From Planctomycetota bacterium (GTDB taxonomy: Bacteria > Planctomycetota > Phycisphaerae > UBA1845 > UTPLA1), in NCBI GenBank assembly GCA_016712275.1, contig JADJRI010000027.1:1-60013 (forward strand): a stretch of DNA of 60,013 nt, in the 5' to 3' direction. The translations under genes were made by a program, and so were the position numbers. Numbering within the stretch: position 1 is the first letter of the stretch; every line of letters starts with the position of its first letter. The notes below the pieces were generated by a model. That model saw only the letters and a program-made list of their open reading frames with translations, ran no database searches and had not been told where the DNA came from. Below are positions 19,003 to 27,526 of the stretch, piece after piece.

Positions 19003-19482
19003 CTATATTTTCAGCTTTGTGCCGGCGATGATGCCCTCGAACGCCATGCGGCCGTTGACAAAGGCCTGCACGAGACATTGGAATTTTCGCATGCGCTTGT
19101 CGATGACATGGGCGACAAGAATGATGCGGGCGGGGGGAAAAATGGAGTCGCGAAATTTTGCATCGTTGATGCCGGCGAAACCCATGATGCCCTCATCGGG
19201 AATCAGCTTTTGCTGAATGAACGCGGAGAGCTGCGCGGCCGATTCGACCATCAGCACTCCGGGGAAGATGGGTTGCTGCGGCATATGGCCGCGACACCAC
19301 CATTCGTCGGGCCGCACATCGCGATAGGCGGCGTAGACGAGATTTTCGTTATCCATGTGGATGATGCCGTCGAGCTGTGAGAATTCGAATTGCTGGGGAA
19401 GAAGCTTGTAGATGTCTTCGCGTGAGAAGAGTACTTTTCCGCAGTCGAGCGCGGCGGGGTCGAGAATGGGGGCTGGGGGCAT
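19003..19482 (-). CDS. FabZ/FabA-like (3R)-hydroxyacyl-ACP dehydratase (hot-dog fold)
   Basis: Product of 159 residues. The active-site motif reads GHMPQQPIFPGVLMVESAAQ, matching the family pattern GHFPGxPxxPGVxxxEAxAQ with the catalytic His and Glu present; PQQ replaces PGR. IIAGTKLKI-like ending and FRDSIFPPARIILVAHV agree with the hot-dog fold. It should dehydrate hydroxyacyl-ACP in fatty-acid or lipid synthesis. Start ATG 19482 is chosen because AAGGAG stands 10 nt upstream; an in-frame ATG at 19527 has no such site. No other fatty-acid gene is nearby, so which pathway it serves is open. Confidence 0.88.
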   Translation of the reverse strand: MPPAPILDPAALDCGKVLFSREDIYKLLPQQFEFSQLDGIIHMDNENLVYAAYRDVRPDEWWCRGHMPQQPIFPGVLMVESAAQLSAFIQQKLIPDEGIMGFAGINDAKFRDSIFPPARIILVAHVIDKRMRKFQCLVQAFVNGRMAFEGIIAGTKLKI

Positions 19483-19607
19483 TCGTGCTGGGCTCCTTGG
19501 CCGCGATCCGCCTCTTCGACAAAACAAATTCCCAGTGACGGGTGCATGGATGCGTCCGCCGCTCGATTTGCTCGCTGCTCGCCGTGAGCCAACTTCGCGG
19601 GAATAAG

Positions 19608-19631
19608 AAAAAAGCGGGCCACATGGCCCGC
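19608..19631 (-). terminator. Intrinsic terminator of the Hc1-like gene
   Basis: On the minus strand GCGGGCC and GGCCCGC (19631-19625 and 19620-19614) form a 7-bp stem with a 4-nt loop, followed by six T (19613-19608). It lies 19 nt after the Hc1-like stop. Confidence 0.85.
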
Positions 19632-19649
19632 CGCTTTCGTAAGTCGTTG

Positions 19650-19829
19650 TTACTGAGGGGTTGACGAGCGAACTTCAAGAATGGTTTTGCGCACATCCTG
19701 CGCGGCGTTCTTGATGTCCTGCATCGCCTTTCGTACGCGCGTGCCCGCCGCCTTGTTGCCTCCTTCGGCCTTGGCGACATCATCCGCGCAAGCTTCGACG
19801 AGCTGCTTCAGTTTGTCATATTCTTGCAT
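19650..19829 (-). CDS. Histone H1-like (Hc1 N-terminal-like) protein
   Basis: Product of 59 residues starting at ATG 19829, with GAGGAG 9 nt upstream. It resembles the N-terminal part of chlamydial Hc1: VEACADDVAKAEGGNKAAG (compare DLAKAEKGNKAA) followed by a charged helix, TRVRKAMQDIKNAAQDVRK. It lacks the Lys/Ala-rich tail that makes Hc1 a strong DNA condenser, so it may bind DNA weakly or act differently. Such short forms are seen in planctomycetes. It has its own terminator, so it is a monocistronic unit, and is predicted to be abundant in the nucleoid; this is inference. Confidence 0.75.
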   Translation of the reverse strand: MQEYDKLKQLVEACADDVAKAEGGNKAAGTRVRKAMQDIKNAAQDVRKTILEVRSSTPQ

Positions 19830-20037
19830 CAAAGTCGTCTCCTCGTATTGTTGACGTTGCGCCCTTCAATGAAAAACGCAGTTTTGTTTACTTCATTGGG
19901 AGGCCATTACGGCCATCCGGCAGGGAAGTTTAGCAGAGGGGCACCGCTCCGCAAACACCATTAACGTCGGCAACCTCGTTTTCGGGTCTGAAATGCGGTT
20001 TTTATCACTCCGCTTCCAGCTGGTGGTTTTGGCCCTC

Positions 20038-20066
20038 TTGCAGTCGGCAAGTACGGGTGTTATATT
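20038..20066 (+). promoter_or_regulatory. Sigma-70-type promoter of rpmH
   Basis: TTGCAG (20038-20043), a 17-nt spacer, then TATATT (20061-20066). The site ends 45 nt before the rpmH start codon. The -35 box matches four of six and the -10 box five of six consensus bases. Confidence 0.55.
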
Positions 20067-20111
20067 ACTTGGCTCGATTGAAAAAAAAAACGGAAGATTT
20101 GAGGCAGTGTC

Positions 20112-20255
20112 ATGCATTATCCACATCGTAAGAGTTATCGTAAACGCTTTCGCAAGCAGGGGTTCCGTGCACGCATGCGAACGCCCGGCGGTCGCAAGCT
20201 GATCGCGCGAAAGCGCCGCCGCGGACGCTGCGTGAACATCAGTAAGAGCATGTAA
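20112..20255 (+). CDS. rpmH: 50S ribosomal protein L34
   Basis: Short gene of 47 codons plus stop (ATG 20112, TAA 20255). The product begins MHYPHRKSYRKRFRKQGFRA and contains RMRTPGGRKLIARKRRRGR, the L34 signature (GFRARM, T.GGR.(V/L)(L/I)ARRR.KGR). The N-terminal HYPHRKSYRK differs from the usual KRTYQPS start. GAGG lies about 8 nt upstream. No rnpA follows, unlike the usual rpmH-rnpA pair; a terminator comes next. Confidence 0.95.
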   Translation: MHYPHRKSYRKRFRKQGFRARMRTPGGRKLIARKRRRGRCVNISKSM

Positions 20256-20303
20256 CGTCGATCGGGAATGATTTCCCGGCTCGTTGTTGTCCATTGAATT
20301 GAG

Positions 20304-20364
20304 AACTCGCGTTTGGACGCGGCTCGGGCTTTTTGGCCTTGGCGGCCTCCAAACGCGAGTTTTT
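20304..20364 (+). terminator. Intrinsic terminator of rpmH
   Basis: A perfect 14-bp stem (AACTCGCGTTTGGA at 20304-20317, TCCAAACGCGAGTT at 20348-20361) with a 30-nt GC-rich loop, followed by a T run. It also separates rpmH from the convergent gene. Confidence 0.88.
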
Positions 20365-20382
20365 TGTTTCTCGTGGCTCAGA

Positions 20383-21147
20383 TCAAATGCGCGGCGTATC
20401 GATGGGTGAGGGGACCGGCCACGGCTCGACCATTTGGATCATGTCGCGAACGCCGATGGGTCTTGGGACTGCATAAAGCTCGCCGTAGTTGTAGCCGCAC
20501 ATACCACCTTCATAACCGGCGAGTGACATGATGTAGTGTCGGACGCGCTCAAAGCGCTCCGGTGGGAATTGCGAGCGGTAGCAGGCCACTGCTGCCACTT
20601 TTTGATCGATTGTTTCGCTAATATCGACAACAAACTGCGCCGGAAAGTTGACCGGTTCGGCGGCGCGGATAAGCGGCCGGTAGATGAGGTGTTCTATCGG
20701 ATGCGGTTCGGTACCGTCGAATCTGTCGTTCCATTTTGTCAGTTGGGCGTAGAAACGGCTGGCTTCGGTGATGAGCTGGGCCTGGTAGTGGTCGGGCGAG
20801 GCAGCGACGGTGCGGCCGGCGATGCCGACGAGGACACGCGGTTTGTATTTTCGAAGGACGGACGCAACGGCATAACGCGGCTCTGGGCCATCCATCAAGA
20901 CGCGGTTGGGAATGTCGAGCATTTCGCAAACCTGAACACCGAGAATGTCGGCGGCGGCTCGCATTTCCTTCATGCGTGTTTCGGGGTCGCCGAGCGGCGT
21001 AGGCTCTCCATTGGTCATGTGGACAATGCCCACGCGGTAGCCCTGCTTGACGAGCTTGGCGATTGTTCCGCCGCAACCGATTTCGAGGTCATCGGGATGG
21101 GGGGCGGTGAAGACGATGTCGAGTCGTTCGGCCGAAGCAGCTGACAT
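20383..21147 (-). CDS. PIG-L/LmbE-family N-deacetylase
   Basis: Product of 254 residues with zinc-site motif APHPDDLEIGCGGT (His, Asp, Asp) and the later His in ASPDHYQAQ. The length and the pair MTNGEPTPLGDPETRMKE and DIPNR.LMD match PIG-L deacetylases of the BshB type, which remove acetyl from a GlcNAc-malate intermediate in bacillithiol synthesis, but the family also acts on mycothiol precursors, lipid GlcNAc and antibiotics. No other thiol-synthesis gene is in the window, so the substrate is undecided. Start ATG 21147. Intact; convergent with rpmH. Confidence 0.85.
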   Translation of the reverse strand: MSAASAERLDIVFTAPHPDDLEIGCGGTIAKLVKQGYRVGIVHMTNGEPTPLGDPETRMKEMRAAADILGVQVCEMLDIPNRVLMDGPEPRYAVASVLRKYKPRVLVGIAGRTVAASPDHYQAQLITEASRFYAQLTKWNDRFDGTEPHPIEHLIYRPLIRAAEPVNFPAQFVVDISETIDQKVAAVACYRSQFPPERFERVRHYIMSLAGYEGGMCGYNYGELYAVPRPIGVRDMIQMVEPWPVPSPIDTPRI

Positions 21148-21343
21148 GCACGAAATCCTCCAGTTGAGATCAGGCGATCATAGTTTCGGTAAAAGGCGAC
21201 AACAAGGCGACTGGACCGGGTTATGCAAATGTGCGAACGAGGCAGCACGGTTGTATGGGATTCGACGAACTCATACGATAGTGACGATGGCTTGCGGCAC
21301 GAGCAAAGGAATTCGATGGCATTGGATGGGCGACCGGGGTCGT

Positions 21344-21745
21344 ATGGGATTCACGCCGGTGTTTTCCATGTTGGCGATTTTCTTCATAGGCTGTGCGAAA
21401 CCGCAGCATTTTCGCGCGGATATTCAGTCCGAAAACGCCGGCGACCGAATTCTGGCCATTCGCAAGGCCGGCGAGGCGAAGGATCGCAAGGCGGTTCCGC
21501 TGATCGTCGATCGATTGGATGATGAGGATGATGGCGTTCGTTTTTTTGCGATTATCGCATTGGAGCGTATTACCGGAACCCGGCTCGGTTATGACAATTC
21601 CGCACCCTCGTCCGAACGCAATGCGGCGGTTGAGCGGTGGCGGGAGTTTGTGCGACGCGGCGGTCATCTGAGCAAGGATGAAAGTGGCGTGGCTGTTCGC
21701 GGCGGCGCTGCAAATGGGGTGGAGGGTGGGGCGGCGCCCCACTAA
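21344..21745 (+). CDS. HEAT-repeat lipoprotein
   Basis: From ATG 21344 the product has a short signal peptide with a lipobox-like end (SMLAIFFIGC, then AKPQ), so it is probably lipid-anchored. Residues 30-85 form two HEAT-like repeats (NAGDRILAIRKAGEAKDRKA and DEDDGVRFFAIIALERITG), and the last 45 are low complexity. ATG 21326 is an alternative start. It lies just upstream of the RsbW-like gene (9 nt gap), so they may be co-transcribed. HEAT lipoproteins act as scaffolds; no partner is indicated. Confidence 0.65.
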   Translation: MGFTPVFSMLAIFFIGCAKPQHFRADIQSENAGDRILAIRKAGEAKDRKAVPLIVDRLDDEDDGVRFFAIIALERITGTRLGYDNSAPSSERNAAVERWREFVRRGGHLSKDESGVAVRGGAANGVEGGAAPH

Positions 21746-21754
21746 AATGCCCTT

Positions 21755-22201
21755 ATGCGACAGGAACACCTTGTTTCGCTGAACATTCACAGCAACGCGC
21801 GGAGTCTCCCCGTCGTGCGCGGTGCTGTTGAACAGCTCGCATCGTCAGAGGGATTTGACGCGACCGAGACCCACGGGCTTGTCCTCGCGATCGACGAAGC
21901 GCTCGCCAACGTCATCAAGCATGGTTACAACGGACAGTCGGACCAGCCGATCACGGTGACGCTGTCGGTGGTGCAATCCGACACCGGTCGTCGCGGGCTT
22001 GCCATTGAGGTTCGCGATCAGGGGCGTCAGGTCGATCCGACGAGCATTTGCGGCCGGGATCTGGATGATGTGCGTCCCGGCGGCCTTGGCGTTCATATCA
22101 TCAAGGCAGTCATGGATGAGGCGGCTTACAGCTGCCCAAGCGAAGGCGGCATGTGCCTTCGGATGGTGAAATTTGTCGGCGAGCATCCCTCCGCGAAATA
22201 G
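21755..22201 (+). CDS. Anti-sigma factor serine kinase (RsbW/SpoIIAB family)
   Basis: Product of 148 residues with a GHKL ATPase fold: N-box DEALANVIKHGYNG, G1-like DQGRQVDP and G2 PGGLGVHIIK. In partner switching such a kinase phosphorylates a STAS antagonist on serine and otherwise holds a sigma factor. The STAS protein is encoded 131 nt downstream, which supports this. No sigma factor or PP2C phosphatase is next to it, so the target lies elsewhere. The start at 21755 gives MRQEHLVSLNIHS. Confidence 0.88.
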   Translation: MRQEHLVSLNIHSNARSLPVVRGAVEQLASSEGFDATETHGLVLAIDEALANVIKHGYNGQSDQPITVTLSVVQSDTGRRGLAIEVRDQGRQVDPTSICGRDLDDVRPGGLGVHIIKAVMDEAAYSCPSEGGMCLRMVKFVGEHPSAK

Positions 22202-22332
22202 GGCGGCATGACGTCGATCCTACCGGCAGGGAATTTTGCGCGTTGAGTGCCCTTAATTTGGCACTGACGAATTGTATTTGCAGGTTGAATCTGAATCGTC
22301 CGGTTTTTTTCGGTCGGACAGAACGAGTCTCG

Positions 22333-22685
22333 ATGGGCGACGAAGTCAACAATCTGGTGAAGGGCATCCAAAAGTCGGCCGAAGCGACGATCGTGGTGCT
22401 GGCGGGGGATGTCGACCTTCGACATTCGCCGGCATTGCATGCGGCTTTGGTGGAGGTGGCCAACGAGCGGCCGAAACGGCTGGTGCTGAATCTGACGGAT
22501 GTACCGTACATGGATTCATCGGGTGTGGGGACGCTGGTGGAGGTTTTTCGGCGGGTCAACAAGTATGACGGGAAGCTGGTGCTTTGCGGACTGACAGCGC
22601 GGTGCGCAGCGTGTTTGAGATTACGAAGCTGGATCGGTTTTTTTCGATTTTTGAGACGGTGGAACAGGCTGTGAAGGGCGGCTGA
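22333..22685 (+). CDS. STAS-domain anti-sigma factor antagonist (frame broken)
   Basis: From ATG 22333 the product is a typical SpoIIAA-like domain: STIVVLAGDVDLRH-type start (ATIVVLAGDVDLRHSPAL), VLNLTDVPYMDSSGVGTLVE with the phosphorylatable Ser, and KLVLCGLT. After about residue 86 the family end (VRSVFEITKLDRFF, then FETVEQAVKGG) continues in another frame up to TGA 22685; the frame changes near 22591. A one-base error is likely. It is the natural phosphorylation partner of the RsbW-like kinase encoded upstream. Confidence 0.82.
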
Positions 22686-22746
22686 TGACGAAGCCGCGAC
22701 ACGGGTCATGTCGCCGGTTTTTTGCAGCTGAGTTCGGCTTTTTGCA

Positions 22747-23858
22747 CTATAGCAATTCGCGCAGATTTTTTATTACCCGATCAACGTCCGATTCGCTCAG
22801 GAAGCCGTGGAAGGGAAGTGCGATGGTCCGGGCGGCGACGCGTTCGCAAACGGGGAAATCGCCCTGTTTGTAGCCGAAATCCTCACGATAGAATTTCTGC
22901 AGGTGAATCGGTGCGAAATAATTCGAGCAGCCGATGCCGCGCTCACGCAACTTGTGGATGATCTGGTTGCGTTGCTCCTCGGTGTAGTCGTCGTTGAGCT
23001 TTATCACGAAAACGAACCAACTGATCTCGCATTCGGCCGGGATTTTCTGCATTGAAATGCGCGATTCATCGCGAAGGCGCTCGCGGTACATGTCTGCAAC
23101 TTTCGCCCGCTTCGAGAGAATTTCGTCGATGCGCGTCATCTGCACCGCGCCGATGGCACAGGCGATGTCGCTGAGGCGGTAGTTGTAGCCGAGGCGCTCG
23201 TGAGAGAGCCAGCCCATGCCGGTATCGCGGCCCTGAGTTGCATGGACTGGCAGAGGCGGGCGATATCGCCGTCGTTGGTAACGATCATGCCGCCTTCGCC
23301 AGTGGTGATTTGCTTGTTTGGGTAAAAGCCGAAGACGCCGGCATCGCCGAAGCTGCCAAGCATTTTGCCTTTGTACTTCGCGCCGAGGGCTTCGCAAGAA
23401 TCTTCGATGATGCGGAGATTGTGCCTGGCGGCGATGCGCGCGATGGCATCCAGATCGGGTGCCACACCGAAGACATCAACGGGAATGATCGCGCGGGTTT
23501 TCGGCGTGATGGCCGCCTCGATCTGGCGCGGATCGATGTTCCATGTTTCCGGGTCAATATCGACCAGAACCGGGCGGGCGTGTTCGAACATGACGCAATT
23601 GGTGGAAGCGACGAAAGAGTAGGGGGTGCTGATGGCTTCATGGCCGTGACCGACGCCGAGCGCCCGGATGAGCAAATGCAGTCCGGTGGTTCCCGATGAG
23701 ACGGCGATGCCGTGCTTAACGCCGACATACGAGGCGACGGCGCGTTCGAATTCCTCGACTTTGGGTCCGAGCGAGAGCCGGCCGCTGCGCAGGACTTCGG
23801 TCACGGCGTCTATTTCAGCCTGGGTGATGTCGGGGGATGAGAGATTGATCTGCTCCAT
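22747..23858 (-). CDS. DegT/DnrJ/EryC1/StrS-family PLP aminotransferase (frame broken)
   Basis: Sugar aminotransferase fold. Starts MEQINLSSPDITQAEIDAV; PLP-phosphate site GIAVSSGTTGLHL; catalytic Lys in FGFYPNKQITTGEGGM; C-terminal half GRDTGMGWLSHERLGYNYR and IGCSNYFAPIHLQKFY is in another frame that joins near 23236. The joined length, about 370 residues, is normal. These enzymes transfer an amino group from glutamate to a keto-sugar nucleotide for surface polysaccharides. No sugar epimerase or glycosyltransferase lies beside it, so the exact substrate is unknown. Confidence 0.9.
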
Positions 23859-24327
23859 GAAGACCTCTGATTTGCATCGCTTGGTTTTTTCGACGAGTCA
23901 AGAATTCGAATTCTGCCAGATTCGGCTGGCACCTGAAAAGATACGACAAGTTGTGAATTTCCAATTTAATACGCCGCGATCAAGCATCGAGGTCGAACGC
24001 GGAATTGGATCGAGGGTTATAACCGATTTTCACAGTTCCATGCGAGTTGAAGGCGTCATGTAAAAGTATGCCGTCGAGTAAATGAATCGGACTACTCGGC
24101 TCTAAGTCCGTGTCTGCTCATGGATTCTGCTTGACACCCATGCGTTATTCACAAATAATCCCTACACATTGGTAGTTTTCCGGTAGCCTTGAAGTGGCAG
24201 GGGGCGACCGCAGACTGTCGAGGAAATACGGCGGCGTTGTCAGTCGCCGTTCTTTATTTGTCCGACATTGTGAAAGAAATCACAATGTTTGTGCGTTGAT
24301 TCGCTAGACGCGTTTCGCAGTTCATTC
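23859..24327. other. Divergent intergenic region
   Basis: About 470 bases between the aminotransferase and the respiratory cluster. It holds the promoter listed at 24131-24159; otherwise no frame with family features was seen. Confidence 0.5.
24131..24159 (+). promoter_or_regulatory. Sigma-70-type promoter of the respiratory cluster
   Basis: TTGACA (24131-24136, full consensus), 17-nt spacer, AATAAT (24154-24159, five of six). It is 168 nt upstream of the first gene of the bc-oxidase cluster and the best promoter-like sequence in the window. Confidence 0.6.
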
Positions 24328-25452
24328 ATGTCGCACTCGAACGGATCGGAAGTAAGCTCGCTTGATTCGCAATCCCACGGCGAAGACGGCGTCGATGCTG
24401 CGCCGTCCAAGTCGCCGGCGGCCACTACTTTGATGGGCAAGCTTTTTGTTGTGCCCGCGATTGTGGTATGCATCATGTTGGGCGTGGCCGTTGTGGTTGT
24501 TTTGTTTGGAACATCCAGCATCGACAAGCCCGCGACGATTCAGGAACTGCTGGTATCGATCGAAGCCGATTCCGGAGCGCGCGAATACGGCATGCTGCTG
24601 CCGGCCGCGAAGGAATCATGGCAGGCCGCTCAGGAATTGGCAGTTCGTTTTGATCAAAAAGACAAGCACTTTAACAGTGAAGACGAGATCGAAGATGCCG
24701 CCAATCGCGTGGTTTCATTTCTCGAAAAATCCAAAGCCGGCGCTCCATCCTTGGCAGTGACAGATGACGAAAAGCGCGGGCTGATGCGCGATCATTATTT
24801 GATGCTGGCACTTGCAAGACTGGGCCGTCCATCTACGGTCAGCACATTTCAAGCATTGCTGAAGAGCCCGAATGCGGATACACGACGCGTCGCGCTGCAA
24901 TCGTTGGCGGAAATGGGAAGCGTCGCGGCGGCCAAAGCGGCCGTTCAAGATGTTTATCCGCTTCTAAGCGACTCGGACAGCGCGGTTCGGATGGTTGCCT
25001 GCTTGACGGTGGCTGCCTTGGCGGATCGTGGCGATGCAACGGCCATTCGACAGGTCGCGGCGCTGCTTGAGGGTGACCGCGAGACCCAGTGGAATGCCGC
25101 GGTCGCACTCGCACGATTGGGCAGTGGTCGTGGAAAGTTGATCCTTTTGAATATGCTGGATCGCGGATTCTGGGAGAAACTCGACCTCGATTATGTGGAA
25201 GACGGCCGCCGCGTTGTCCGGCAATTAAGCAGTTCAGAGGTAGACGACCGGCTGCGAGCGGCTATTCTTTCCGCTTCGACGCTTGGCGATGCGGAAGTCG
25301 ATGCGGTATTGACCAGGCTGCGAGACGGTGACGCGTCGATTCATGTACGCGAAGCGGCGCGTGTCGCCATCGAAGAAGAGTCCAAGATGCGCATGTCGCA
25401 GAATCGACAGTCGAACGCCGCGCAGGTTGCGTTGATCGACGAGGGTTGTTGA
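24328..25452 (+). CDS. Membrane-anchored HEAT-repeat protein leading the bc-complex cluster
   Basis: Product of 374 residues from ATG 24328. About 30 Ser/Asp-rich residues precede one membrane helix (LFVVPAIVVCIMLGVAVVVV). The rest is helical with at least four HEAT/Armadillo-like repeats (HYLMLALARLGRPST, DTRRVALQSLAEMGS, AVRMVACLTVAALAD, TQWNAAVALARLGSG, IHVREAARVAIEEES). The stop (TGA 25450-25452) shares a base with the start of the Rieske gene, so the two are translationally coupled and the protein very likely serves the bc complex, for instance as an assembly scaffold or docking subunit on one side of the membrane. Function not established in the family; the role is inference. Confidence 0.75.
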   Translation: MSHSNGSEVSSLDSQSHGEDGVDAAPSKSPAATTLMGKLFVVPAIVVCIMLGVAVVVVLFGTSSIDKPATIQELLVSIEADSGAREYGMLLPAAKESWQAAQELAVRFDQKDKHFNSEDEIEDAANRVVSFLEKSKAGAPSLAVTDDEKRGLMRDHYLMLALARLGRPSTVSTFQALLKSPNADTRRVALQSLAEMGSVAAAKAAVQDVYPLLSDSDSAVRMVACLTVAALADRGDATAIRQVAALLEGDRETQWNAAVALARLGSGRGKLILLNMLDRGFWEKLDLDYVEDGRRVVRQLSSSEVDDRLRAAILSASTLGDAEVDAVLTRLRDGDASIHVREAARVAIEEESKMRMSQNRQSNAAQVALIDEGC

Positions 25453-26509
25453 TGGCCACGAAGCAACTTGTCACGAAGGTGTGGATCGCTCCGGGATGCA
25501 TCGTTTGCGATGCGTGCGAAACGACCGCTCCGGACGTGTTTGAAGTTCAGCACGAGAATAATACCTGTATTATTCGGCCGGCCGCGCTGGACACGGAATT
25601 CTGCAAACCGCGCAGCGAGGCCATCGTTCAATCGGCTGAAGAGTGCCCGGTCGATGTCATCAAGTTCGACACCATTTCGGTAGAAGTTCCCGATGATCAG
25701 GCGGGCGCGCCGGCGGCGGCATCTACCGGCGATGCGGCTTCGGCCGCTGCGGGTGCGGGCAAAGCCGCGCCTGCGAAGGCTGCCGCCAAGGTTGCGGCAC
25801 CGCCGAAGCCCAAAGTGGTCGATCCGGCCATTCAAGCATTGCTGGCGGCGACGACCGTCCGGGGTGGAAATGTGGTCATCGACGGCGGGTTGAAACACGC
25901 TCCCGCGTCGGTCAAGCATCTCGCCAAGTTGCCGGCGGACCAATTGCCACCGGATGCGCGGCATCAAAAGGTCTTGGAGAAATCGAAGGCCGCGAAGCCG
26001 GCCGATGAACCGACGCGGCGCAACGTCATGGTTGCAGCAGGTTGGGGGTTCATGGCGGCGATCGGCGGGGGCAGTACGCTGGCATTTGCGCGATTCATGT
26101 CGCCGAATGTGCTGGAGGTGCCCGATCCGAAGGTTCCCTGCGGTCCACTGTCGAAATATCTGGCCATGGCGCCGGGCGATGTGAACGAAGACTTCAAGCC
26201 GGAAAAGCCGAGCGGATTCTGGATTATTCGGGAAGAAGATCGCATCGTTGCGGTGTCGATCATTTGCACCCACCTCGGGTGCATTCCATCATGGCTGCCG
26301 AACGATCGGAAGTTTAAGTGTCCATGTCATGGCAGTGGCTTCAAGGCGAACGGCGTTAATTTCGAAGGTCCCGCGCCGCGTCCGCTTGAGAGATTCAAGA
26401 TTTACGCAGACGGCGATAAGGTAATTGAGACCGCTCGAAGAAGTTTCTGGCGATGGGTCCGAACGACCTCGCGCCGTGGAATGATCCCGAGGCGTATATT
26501 GCGGTTTGA
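25452..26509 (+). CDS. Ferredoxin-Rieske fusion, iron-sulfur subunit of a bc-type quinol oxidoreductase (frame broken at C-terminus)
   Basis: Residues 1-75 are a single-cluster ferredoxin-like domain: Cys16, Cys19 and Cys22 in GCIVCDACETTAPDVFEV and Cys65 before Pro in AEECPVDVIKF, enough for one [4Fe-4S] cluster. An Ala/Lys/Pro-rich linker follows (about 85-120). TRRNVMVAAGWGFMAAIGGG (about 190-210) is a Tat-like, uncleaved membrane anchor. The Rieske domain has CTHLGC (from Cys272) and CPCHGSGF, giving both Cys/His pairs of the [2Fe-2S] cluster and the disulfide Cys. After residue about 325 the frame changes (near 26428); the true end is SKKFLAMGPNDLAPW ... YIAV with stop at 26509. It should carry electrons from quinol to the cytochrome c subunit; the role of the extra cluster is unknown. 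ATG 25452 overlaps the upstream stop. Confidence 0.88.
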
Positions 26510-26609
26510 GTCCGGCATCGAATTGCGAGTTTCGAGCCGGGGATTCGCGATGCGGCTGAGTCGCATTTGTCGCGACTGAAATGTGACTGAACCCTGAATG
26601 GAATGATCG

Positions 26610-27393
26610 ATGAGCATGTTTGACTCCATCGGCGAATATATCCGAGGCAGCCAAGTCTGGGGCTCCATCTTTCGACACGGCGTGCCGCGCGATCGTCGAA
26701 CACGGGCGATGGCGGTGCTCAGCAACGTCTTCCTGCATTTGCATCCGGTCGCCGTTCGCAAGAGCGGGATTCGTCTTTCCTTTACCTGGTGCATGGGGGC
26801 TGACGTTTTTTCTGTTCCTAGCCGAGACGATCACGGGCGTTCTGCTCATGTTTTATTACAGGCCGGTGGTGGAATATGCCTACGCGGACATCATCAGTCT
26901 GCGGGCACACGTCACGCTGGGACTGATGCGGGAGATTCATCGGTGGGGGGCGCACGCCATGGTGATTGCCATCTGGCTTCATATGCTGCGCGTGTTTCTG
27001 ACGGGTAGCTACAAACCGCCGCGCGAGTTCAACTGGGGTGTCGGTGTGATTCTGCTGGTGCTGACACTTCTGCTTTCATTTACAGGATATCTGTTACCGT
27101 GGGATCAGTTGGCGATCTGGGCGATTACCGTCGGCTCGAATATGGCCCGTGCGCATCCGTTTGTCGGTCATGAAGGCCCCGGCGCATCGCTGCTTGCGAT
27201 CGGCGGTGTACCGCTGATTCACGCGGGATCGGATGCCCGTTTTCTGCTGCTGGGCGGGACGTCGGTCGGGCCTGGCGCGCTGATGCGGTTTTATGTTCTG
27301 CACTGCATCTTTATTCCCCTCGTCGCTTCGGTGTTGATCGCCGTGCATTTCTGGCGAATTCGCAAGGATGGCGGGATTTCCGGACCGTTGTAA
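26610..27393 (+). CDS. Cytochrome b, N-terminal haem-binding half (frame broken)
   Basis: Four-helix haem part of a split cytochrome b. It begins MSMFDSIGEYIRGSQVWGS; NVFLHLHPVAVRKSGIRLSF is followed, after a frame change in a run of five G near 26800, by LTFFLFLAETITGVLLMFYY. Haem ligand pairs: His in REIHRWGAHAMVIAIWLHML for helix B and His in FYVLHCIFIPLVASVLIAVH for helix D, spaced 13-14 residues. It binds both b haems and forms the quinol sites with the C-terminal subunit. About 260 residues when joined. The gene follows the Rieske gene by 100 nt. Loss of function is unlikely, as the whole cluster is otherwise coherent. Confidence 0.92.
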
Positions 27394-27401
27394 GTGCGCT
27401 T

Positions 27402-27474
27402 CACAGGTTGGAAACCTGTGTGATTCATCGCCGGTTTGAACCCGGTGCCCCGGTTCACAGGTTCAAGGCCTGTG
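27402..27474. repeat. Cluster of three short palindromes
   Basis: CACAGGTTGGAAACCTGTG (27402-27420) is a perfect 8-bp palindrome with a 3-nt centre. CCGGTTTGAACCCGG (27431-27445) and CACAGGTTCAAGGCCTGTG (27456-27474) are related imperfect copies. They lie in the gap between the two cytochrome b genes. The motif resembles short dispersed repeats I associate with planctomycete genomes. Confidence 0.75.
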
Positions 27475-27526
27475 CCACACAAAGTTGGGAAAGCGGCCTG
27501 TTCAACAGGATGCAATCGTGGTGACC

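Noticed and set aside
25341..26273. 310-codon minus-strand frame
   Set aside because: Antisense to the ferredoxin-Rieske gene, which has all cluster ligands.
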